Shown piece by piece: positions 15,446-20,715 of a DNA stretch of 23,490 nucleotides. Numbering within the stretch: position 1 is the first letter of the stretch; each line of letters starts with the position of its first letter. The stretch covers positions 1 through 23,490 of the forward strand of contig JAGWRJ010000783.1 in NCBI GenBank assembly GCA_028869725.1, read 5' to 3'. The notes under the pieces are model-generated. The model made no database searches and was not told the DNA's origin. It saw only the letters and a program-made list of their open reading frames with translations. The stretch comes from Alphaproteobacteria bacterium. Lineage in GTDB: Bacteria; Pseudomonadota; Alphaproteobacteria; Micropepsales; Micropepsaceae. A program made the position numbers and the translations under genes.

Positions 15446-16279
15446 CTAGGCAACCTTATGAATTTTGAATTGGCTCGGGTCTTGATAGCTGGGAAGAGAT
15501 GACTTGCCGGCGTTGAAGGTCACGGCGTTCCTAGACCAGTTGCGCCAAGCTGCGCTCCAGTCGGCCCAGAGTTTTCCGGTCTTCAAGTGGTAGTCTCGGA
15601 AGCGCTCAATCTGCTCGGTAATGGCTTCGCACAGGTCTGGGCGCTTCTTTGCGCGCCAATGTTCGAGTGCCCATAGGCGGTCGCGCTCGTTGGGACAATC
15701 GTCAGGAAGGGCTTTCTGTGAACGCCGCTTTGTAGCCTTCGGGCCGGCACCTGTATCGCGTACACTCTCAAATGGTTCTTCATATTGTTCTTCAAAGAGT
15801 TCTGTACGAAGCCCACTTCGTGTTTTTGTGCGCTGGACTTCGTGTTTTTGCGCAGCTGGCTTCGTGTTTTCGGGATTTAAGGGCGAAGCTGGTTTCGTGT
15901 TTTCTGGCTTAATAGGCGAAGTGGGCTTCGTGGTTTCTGAGGGTAAAGACGAATTTGGCTTCGTGTTTTCGCCCGGCTTGAGAATAGGCCGATACCTTGA
16001 GACTTGGTGTCGCCCCTTCCCGCTCTGAACCTCTAGGTGCCCGCGAGAGGCGAGTTCGGCGATGCAGGTTTGCACGGTTCTGACTGTTAGCCCCAAGGCA
16101 CGCGCGACGGTTTCTTGGGAGGGCCTCGAAACGCCCTCCTGCCGATTGAGGTGGCAAGAAAGACGATAGGCCACGCGGAATGAGGATGATGATTTCAATC
16201 CTTGGTCTGCACAGACCTGATCAAGCCATTGAAACTTTCTTATCGTAAAGTCGTCGCCACTATCCCCACTACTATCCAT
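15446..16279 (-). CDS. Replication initiator-like protein with N-terminal winged helix
   Basis: The 277-residue product has a helix-turn-helix domain in its first 100 residues (FRVAYRLSCHLN, SRPSQETVARALGLTVRTVQ, LASRGHLEV), like the HTH_36 domain of plasmid and phage initiators. Residues 100-155 form a Pro/Lys-rich linker with four ENTKP/ETTKP repeats. The C-terminal part (LCEAITEQIERFRDYHLKTG, WSAAWRNWSRNA) resembles the end of lambdoid O-type replication proteins. The ATG at 16279 has AGGAG 8 bases upstream and lies 2 bases after the TSCPD stop; longer starts overlap that gene. The linker DNA holds the putative origin. It probably recruits host helicase and replisome; no primase or helicase motif is present. 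Confidence 0.8.
   Translation of the reverse strand: MDSSGDSGDDFTIRKFQWLDQVCADQGLKSSSSFRVAYRLSCHLNRQEGVSRPSQETVARALGLTVRTVQTCIAELASRGHLEVQSGKGRHQVSRYRPILKPGENTKPNSSLPSETTKPTSPIKPENTKPASPLNPENTKPAAQKHEVQRTKTRSGLRTELFEEQYEEPFESVRDTGAGPKATKRRSQKALPDDCPNERDRLWALEHWRAKKRPDLCEAITEQIERFRDYHLKTGKLWADWSAAWRNWSRNAVTFNAGKSSLPSYQDPSQFKIHKVA
15761..15972 (-). other. Putative replication origin: six iterons plus AT-rich stretch inside the initiator gene
   Basis: Six copies of AAACACGAAG (minus strand) occur at plus positions 15816-15825, 15838-15847, 15860-15869, 15893-15902, 15926-15935 and 15959-15968; copies 4 and 5 have one mismatch. Start-to-start spacing is 22, 22, 33, 33 and 33 bases. Four copies encode E-N/T-T-K-P, but the 22-base spacing puts the other two in the two remaining reading frames. 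An AT-rich stretch (30 of 45 bases, 15761-15805) follows on the downstream side, as in lambda O. Origin function is inferred. Confidence 0.7.
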
Positions 16280-16281
16280 GG

Positions 16282-16605
16282 TCACTGCTCCTGGCTGTTG
16301 CCAGAGAGAAGATCGAGCACATGACCAACCGGGCCTGCTGCGCAGCCATTGTTGAGCCTTGGAAGGCTGTGCTGGAGATCTGCGGCGGTCGCACCTCGTT
16401 GGAGGGCAATGCTCGCCAGGATGCCCGCATCTCGGGCTGCGTTTTCGGCCTGGCAACCTGGCTTGCCGCCGTTCACGAAGATTTCGGCAACTCGGCCATC
16501 AGCAAATCGGCCAATGCCGGCGGTGTAGCAAATTCCACCGTGTTCGAACTCCACGATTTCGTGGCGGCGCCGGTTCGGAAGCTGCTCCCGTATGCCCCTG
16601 CTCAT
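16282..16605 (-). CDS. TSCPD-domain protein
   Basis: The 107-residue product reads LPNRRRHEIVEFEHGGICYT, then GRFADGRVAEIFVNGGKPGC, ILASIALQRGATAADLQHSL and GCAAGPVGHVLDLL. This matches a small protein family built on the TSCPD fold found at the C-terminus of vitamin B12-dependent ribonucleotide reductases, which I know from alphaproteobacterial islands and prophages. Its function there is not established. The start at 16605 is set by a 4-base ATGA overlap with the 43-aa gene; an in-frame ATG at 16617 has no ribosome binding site. It sits 2 bases before the replication gene, so a link to replication or nucleotide supply is possible but unproven. Confidence 0.8.
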   Translation of the reverse strand: MSRGIREQLPNRRRHEIVEFEHGGICYTAGIGRFADGRVAEIFVNGGKPGCQAENAARDAGILASIALQRGATAADLQHSLPRLNNGCAAGPVGHVLDLLSGNSQEQ

Positions 16606-16733
16606 TCCATGCCCCATTCTGGGTTGTCGAGAGCAAGGGCGCGGACTACATTCCCCGCGATCTTGCTTGGGTTCAGATCAGTCCATAGCCCGCTCGCCGT
16701 GCCACCGGCGGCGGGCTTTTGCTTTGGGGCCAT
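16602..16733 (-). CDS. Small protein between alpA and the TSCPD gene (43 aa)
   Basis: This short gene fills the gap between alpA and the TSCPD gene exactly. Its ATG shares a base with the alpA stop (TAATG), and its TGA overlaps the next ATG as ATGA. The product is MAPKQKPAAGGTASG followed by LWTDLNPSKIAGNVVRALAL and DNPEWGME, that is a basic disordered start and a helical end. No family is recognised. The double coupling and plausible composition are the evidence that it is real. A GC-rich hairpin lies within its 5' part (16688-16718). Confidence 0.65.
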   Translation of the reverse strand: MAPKQKPAAGGTASGLWTDLNPSKIAGNVVRALALDNPEWGME

Positions 16734-16957
16734 TAGGCGGCCTTCCCGCGCGGCTGGCGCCGTTCCCAATCCTCGAGCTCGTTGAGCCGCCAGAAGCGGA
16801 ACCGGCCGAAATAGGTTGGGCGGGGGAATTTCATCGCGGGGTCATTCACCCAGCGGTGGAGCGTCATGCTGGTGACGCCATAGCGCTCCCACACCCGGCG
16901 AGCGGGGAGAAAGCCGGATTCCGGCGAAGCGGGAGTTTGCGCGATCTCAAGCTGCAT
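16733..16957 (-). CDS. AlpA-family DNA-binding regulator
   Basis: The 74-residue product contains the AlpA/MerR-like winged helix: FLPARRVWERYGVTSMTLHR as the HTH, then NDPAMKFPRPTYFGRFRFWR as the wing and the closing helix ELEDWERR. AlpA proteins control integrase and excision functions in satellites and islands such as P4 and CP4-57. The start at ATG 16957 is supported by GAGGAAGG 2-9 bases upstream; a longer frame to 16987 lacks a site. The ribosome binding site lies at the foot of an inverted repeat, so translation may be controlled. It is followed without a gap by the 43-aa gene. Confidence 0.85.
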   Translation of the reverse strand: MQLEIAQTPASPESGFLPARRVWERYGVTSMTLHRWVNDPAMKFPRPTYFGRFRFWRLNELEDWERRQPRGKAA

Positions 16958-16963
16958 GGCCTT

Positions 16964-17007
16964 CCTCGTGATTACGTTGGACAACACGAGGAGCCTGAAG
17001 ACAGGCT
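16964..17007 (-). promoter_or_regulatory. Hairpin leader or operator before alpA
   Basis: Two inverted repeats fill the 72-base gap before alpA. CCTCGTG (16964-16970) pairs with CACGAGG (16985-16991) around 14 bases and covers part of the alpA Shine-Dalgarno sequence. AGCCTG (16992-16997) pairs with CAGGCT (17002-17007) around 4 bases. In RNA they would stack; in DNA they could be a dimer-binding operator. Confidence 0.5.
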
Positions 17008-17029
17008 TGGGGTAATGGGAGGTGGGGGG

Positions 17030-17548
17030 CTACTCTTTTTTGGCCGCCACTGTCATACGTCGAAGGAAATCCAAGGCAACCACCGCGCGCTTTTCGACTG
17101 GTTGATCGCTCAAGAGTTTAATTGTGTGGTCGTACGCGGTGATCGCATCTTCGCGCGCGCGCCCACGACTTATATTCTTTCGAAACTCGATCAGTTCCGA
17201 AGGACGAAAGGTACCGCCCGTGGCCTGCGACGCAGCGCGCGCAGCATCGGCGATTTTTTCGGAGTGACCACTCAGTTTCAGGATGTGAACGACCGCCGCA
17301 GCGCGAGCTTGGTTGATCGCCTCGAGATGTGCCTTCTCGACTTTTCCGACTTCCCTTGCGGCTCTGTCCCCCACATCCGCCACTAGGCGCCGAAGTGGGC
17401 CAAGAAGCCGTGGAGGTACGCCCTCCCGCTGTAAATATGCGATGACGCATGTCAGCGCGATTCCTGATCCGAGGCCCGCGTGCGAGTTTTCGTGAATTCC
17501 TTGCGCCGCCTGCAAATCGAACAGGAGTTGGTCCCAGCTCGCGCTCAT
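17030..17548 (-). CDS. Unknown helical protein coupled to the integrase (172 aa)
   Basis: The product is 172 residues, mostly helical. It has an N-terminal part SWDQLLFDLQAAQGIHENSH, a hydrophobic segment around GLGSGIALTCVIAYL, a basic PPRLLGPLRRLVADVGDR helix and a C-terminal stretch with AITAYDHTIKLLSDQPVEKR. I recognise no motif or family. The ATG at 17548 overlaps the integrase stop by 4 bases, so it is made together with the integrase. A role in recombination directionality or regulation is possible from position only. Confidence 0.7.
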   Translation of the reverse strand: MSASWDQLLFDLQAAQGIHENSHAGLGSGIALTCVIAYLQREGVPPRLLGPLRRLVADVGDRAAREVGKVEKAHLEAINQARAAAVVHILKLSGHSEKIADAARAASQATGGTFRPSELIEFRKNISRGRAREDAITAYDHTIKLLSDQPVEKRAVVALDFLRRMTVAAKKE

Positions 17549-18909
17549 TTCTGGCCTTTCCGCATGCGCACAACGTTGCTGCGCGGCTTGCCGCCTGCCA
17601 ACTCGAGGACCCGCTGGGCCCAGCTCTCAAGAGCTATGCGGCGCTCTTCGAAATACTGGTGACGGTTGTAAGTCGCGACCACACCCCGAAACGTGCCGCT
17701 CACATGGTTTAGAGCGCGTTCGATCACCGGGATGCTGATTTCCAGTGCCGCCATTTGAGTTGCGGCCGTCCGCCTCAAATCGTGGATGGTCCAACGCTCC
17801 AGCACCACCCTTTTGGGATTTTCGCCACGCTCACGGGCTTCCCCCTTGAGGATCGCCAGCATTTCGCGATCGATCTTAGCCTTTGCTCGGCTCCAGCCCG
17901 ATACCGCCGTTTCGCCGGTCGTGCTGAAGGTGAAGGCAGCGGACGTACGCGGAAGGCCCTTCAAAATCTGCACGGCGGCCTTGGAAAGAGGAACGTCATG
18001 GGCGCGGCCATTCTTGGTCCGCTCGCCTGGAAGGGCCCAGACGGCCTTTTCAAGGTCGACCTCAGCCCAAGTCATGCCGCCCACCTCCTCGCGCCTGGCG
18101 CCAGTCAGGAGCATGAGCTGCATCGCGGGGCCGAACGGCCAGCCAACGGCCAGAGCAGCCTTCCAGAAGGCCCGAACCTCAGCCTCTGACAGAAACCGTT
18201 CCCGTGACTTCTCGGCGCCGGGAGGGTCGATCAGTTCGCAGGGGCTCTGGTCAAGCAGCCCGCGCTTTACAGCCCACCGGAAGAAGGTCCGCAGGGCCGC
18301 CAGATGGCGGTTGGCCAGAACCGGAGCGCGATCGGCAACTCCGTCGATATGTCCTACGATCTGGGCCCTCGTTATCTGCCCAAGGCGAAGATGGCCCCAC
18401 TTGTCGACCACCCCGCCTCGGACCGCCGCGAATTTCTTCGGATCGTCGCCAGGAGCACCGTTTGCCCGGTCAGGCACCAAGCCCAGCATCCGAGCCTGAA
18501 GCTTCCAAGCCCGATTTTTGGCCATTGAGTGCCGAACAATGAAGTTACGAACGGCCGTGTCGAATATGTCCGGCTCACCCTCATCGGAGCGGCCTCGAGC
18601 CCGGCGCATGGCTTGCTTTTCGGCGGCAGGATCTTCGCCGGTCCGTGCCTTGTCCAAGACGGTGGCTGCGTCTAGGCGGACCCTCTTGAGCTCTTTGCCA
18701 GCCCGCTCCAAGTCACCGCCCGACACATAGGGGCCAAGCACCAGTTTGCGAGGCCGCCCATTTGCCCGATACCGAACAGCCCAAGACTTTCGCCCGCTTG
18801 GCTGCACGATGAAGTACAGCCCGGTCACCACTCCATCAGGGATTTCCCGCCGCTTGTCGGCAGTGGGCTTAGTGGCGGCCAATGCCGCGGGCGTGAGCGC
18901 TTTTGCCAT
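17545..18909 (-). CDS. Tyrosine-type site-specific integrase
   Basis: The 454-residue enzyme inserts and removes the element at tRNA-Ala. The N-terminal domain (residues 1-100) has GLYFIVQPSGRKSWAVRYRA as in P4-type integrases with a DUF4102-like arm-binding domain, followed by a SAM-like core-binding domain (115-220). The catalytic set is complete: R272 in LLTGARREE, H376 and R379 in HDLRR, H402 in LNHVSG and the nucleophile Y414 in VATYNRHQYF. The ATG at 18909 has AGGAGG about 8 bases upstream; the GTG at 18930 would overlap that site. The gene lies 165 bases from attR and reads away from it. It should be functional. Confidence 0.95.
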   Translation of the reverse strand: MAKALTPAALAATKPTADKRREIPDGVVTGLYFIVQPSGRKSWAVRYRANGRPRKLVLGPYVSGGDLERAGKELKRVRLDAATVLDKARTGEDPAAEKQAMRRARGRSDEGEPDIFDTAVRNFIVRHSMAKNRAWKLQARMLGLVPDRANGAPGDDPKKFAAVRGGVVDKWGHLRLGQITRAQIVGHIDGVADRAPVLANRHLAALRTFFRWAVKRGLLDQSPCELIDPPGAEKSRERFLSEAEVRAFWKAALAVGWPFGPAMQLMLLTGARREEVGGMTWAEVDLEKAVWALPGERTKNGRAHDVPLSKAAVQILKGLPRTSAAFTFSTTGETAVSGWSRAKAKIDREMLAILKGEARERGENPKRVVLERWTIHDLRRTAATQMAALEISIPVIERALNHVSGTFRGVVATYNRHQYFEERRIALESWAQRVLELAGGKPRSNVVRMRKGQK

Positions 18910-18921
18910 GATGCCCCTCCT

Positions 18922-18967
18922 GGGTAACACAGGGGTAACGGATGATCTCCGTTATGCTGCGTTACCC
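18922..18967. promoter_or_regulatory. Putative integrase arm-type sites and operator, right end
   Basis: GGGTAAC occurs at 18922-18928 and 18933-18939, and inverted as GTTACCC at 18961-18967. An overlapping inverted repeat has arms TAACGGA (18936-18942) and TCCGTTA (18948-18954). The direct pair mirrors the one near attL (5680-5698). The region lies just upstream of the integrase ATG, so binding here could also repress the integrase gene. Confidence 0.5.
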
Positions 18968-19074
18968 CGCGTTGCGAACATGGGACAACAAGCGCAGAAA
19001 ATCAATGCTACACAAGCGTTTTCGGAACGCATGATGTTGTGAGTTGTTATGCCCCGTTAGCTATCGACAAGAGC

Positions 19075-19120
19075 ATGGCATTCACGAGGTCAGCGGTTCG
19101 ATCCCGCTCAGCTCCACCAA
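19075..19120 (+). repeat. attR core (46-bp direct repeat, tRNA-Ala 3' fragment)
   Basis: This is identical to 5577-5622. It contains only the anticodon loop to CCA part of tRNA-Ala, with no 5' half, so it is not a second tRNA gene. By the usual logic it is the original chromosomal 3' end displaced by integration. Confidence 0.95.
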
Positions 19121-19128
19121 ACACAAAG

Positions 19129-19156
19129 CCTCAACCGTTCCTGGTTGGGGTTTTTT
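19129..19156 (+). terminator. Intrinsic terminator of the original tRNA-Ala unit
   Basis: CCTCAACC (19129-19136) pairs with GGTTGGGG (19143-19150), with one G-T pair and a 6-base loop, followed by six T. It starts 8 bases after attR, so before integration it would have ended tRNA-Ala transcription. Bases 19157-19343 beyond it hold only two CGACATGACG direct copies. Confidence 0.85.
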
Positions 19157-19343
19157 CTTGCGTACTCGCGCAGGAGTGTCCCCAATCCGCTTCCGGCCCG
19201 GACCCAGCAACCGGTTCCCTGTTTCCTCGCTCCCTCGTCCCTGCTGTCGCCCGACATGACGTTGCGCATCACCCGAAACTGGGCGAGGCTGCGCCTACCT
19301 GGGCGACATGACGCGGTCGACGTCAGCAAGCAAGGAGAACGGA

Positions 19344-20588
19344 ATGGCGACAATCATCCTGGCCGGAACGCTACTGGCAAAGCCCGGCGAAGAGCCTCTG
19401 CATAAGCACTCGGTTCGGATCGAGTCCGGTCGGATCGCCGCCGTCGAAAAGGGGTTTGCTGCCAAAGCCAGCGGTGACGAAATCATCGATCTCTCCGACC
19501 AGGTGGTGCTGCCAGGCCTGATAGACTGTCATGTGCATCTGACGGCGGAATTTGGTCCGACCCACAAGATGCTGACTGTCGAGGAATCGGCAGCGGCGAT
19601 CGCCCTTCATGCTGCAGCGCATGCGCGCGCGACCCTTGTGGCGGGCTTTACGACGGTGCGCGATCTGGGTGAGTTGGGTGGTGCCGGAGACGCAATTTTT
19701 GCGCTGCGCAGCGCAGTCGCCAAAGGATATGTACCGGGGCCACGCATTTTTGCGGCAGGGGCGGTTATTTCGCCGACCGGGGGTCATGGCATCACCTGCG
19801 GCTATCGTGAGGATATCAATCTTCTGCTCGATTCGTCTGGTCGGGCCGATGGCATTGACGGCTGCCGCCAGGCGGTACGCCGCCAGGTGCACAGAGGTGC
19901 CGACTTTATCAAATTCGTCGCTACAGGTGGTGTGCTGACGGATACAGCAACAGGAACCGGGCAGCAGTTTTTTTCCGATGAGCTGGAAGCCATCATTGCC
20001 ACGGCGCATATGCTGGGACGCAAGACAACCGCGCATGCCCATGGCGCAGACGGGATCAAGGCTGCACTCAAGGCCGGGGTCGACAGCATCGAACACGGCA
20101 GCTTCATGGATGACGAAGCGATCGAATTGATGCTTGCACGCAAGGTCGTGCACGTGCCGACCACTTTGGCCGGTGCCACGGTTGCAGCCCAGGCGAAGCA
20201 GGGCTTTCTTCCGGACGCAATCCGCAAGAAGGCGCTCGAAGTCGGCCCTCAGATTCTCAATACCCTGAACCGCAGTCACAAGGCCGGAATCCGGATCGCA
20301 TTTGGTACCGACAGCGGAGTGTCACGCCATGGCGACAATGCACAGGAATTCGCGCTGATGGTTGAGGCGGGAATGAGCCCGATGGAGGCGATCGCCGCGG
20401 CGACGCGCCATGCCGCAGAGCATATCGGGTTCAGCGATCAGATTGGCAGTATCGAGCCTGGCAAGTTCGCCGACATCATTGCCGTTGCACATGACCCGCT
20501 GAAAGACATCCGCGCACTCTGCGACGTCGGCTTCGTGATGAAGGCCGGCGTTGTGCACAAGTGCGCCACGAGCCGAACGCCGACCTGA
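19344..20588 (+). CDS. Imidazolonepropionase-like metal-dependent amidohydrolase
   Basis: The 414-residue enzyme belongs to the COG1228 branch of the amidohydrolase superfamily, which includes imidazolonepropionases and Xaa-Pro or Xaa-Arg dipeptidases. The metal ligands are all visible: H63 and H65 in DCHVHL, K190 in FIKFVATGGV (a likely carboxylated lysine bridging two metals), H231 in TTAHAHG, H251 in IEHGSF and D323 in GTDSGV. The C-terminal SIEPGKFADIIAV is the usual return to the small beta domain. There is no signal peptide, so it is cytoplasmic. The substrate cannot be told from sequence; hut genes are absent nearby. GGAGAACGG before the ATG at 19344 sets the start over an upstream in-frame ATG at 19308. 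Confidence 0.88.
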   Translation: MATIILAGTLLAKPGEEPLHKHSVRIESGRIAAVEKGFAAKASGDEIIDLSDQVVLPGLIDCHVHLTAEFGPTHKMLTVEESAAAIALHAAAHARATLVAGFTTVRDLGELGGAGDAIFALRSAVAKGYVPGPRIFAAGAVISPTGGHGITCGYREDINLLLDSSGRADGIDGCRQAVRRQVHRGADFIKFVATGGVLTDTATGTGQQFFSDELEAIIATAHMLGRKTTAHAHGADGIKAALKAGVDSIEHGSFMDDEAIELMLARKVVHVPTTLAGATVAAQAKQGFLPDAIRKKALEVGPQILNTLNRSHKAGIRIAFGTDSGVSRHGDNAQEFALMVEAGMSPMEAIAAATRHAAEHIGFSDQIGSIEPGKFADIIAVAHDPLKDIRALCDVGFVMKAGVVHKCATSRTPT

Positions 20589-20715
20589 ACCGGCAGGGCC
20601 CTGGGTATACAGACTATTGCGACGGACTTGCGAACTTCTGGGCCGCGGCGGCGACAGGCAAGCCTGCACACACCATCAGATAGGGTCACGGCATCGCATG
20701 TTGCGACGGGTGCGC

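Larger units (their letters stand above)
5577..19120. mobile_element. Integrative element in tRNA-Ala, candidate phage satellite (13.5 kb)
   Basis: The element is bounded by a 46-bp direct repeat of the tRNA-Ala 3' end, so its unit length is 13,498 bp. A tyrosine integrase gene lies next to attR. Inside are an AlpA regulator, a replication initiator with internal repeats, a terminase-tape measure operon and a left-arm cargo cassette. No capsid, portal, connector, major tail, baseplate, fibre, holin, lysin or recognisable CI-type repressor is present. The structure suits an autonomous excising and replicating island that relies on a helper phage for particles. A relic prophage is the main alternative. 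Bounds are well supported, and the satellite label is inference. Confidence 0.9.

Noticed and set aside
15815..15970. CRISPR array
   Set aside because: Repeats are about 10-22 bp with 11-bp-multiple spacing, lie inside a coding gene and have no spacers of constant length.
16611..16718. Plus-strand coding remnant (PFWVVESKGADYIPRDLAW) followed by a GC hairpin and TTTT, read as a gene end with terminator
   Set aside because: The minus strand here encodes the 43-aa gene that is coupled at both ends to its neighbours. The plus frame has no upstream gene and the hairpin falls within minus-strand coding sequence.
19075..19120. Second tRNA-Ala gene
   Set aside because: Only the part from the anticodon loop to CCA is present; there is no acceptor 5' strand or D arm.
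5577..19120. Gene transfer agent remnant
   Set aside because: GTA clusters are not flanked by tRNA att repeats or linked to an integrase, AlpA and an initiator, and they contain capsid and portal genes.
19371..20279. 302-codon minus-strand open frame
   Set aside because: Antisense to the amidohydrolase, which has all its metal ligands in the other frame.
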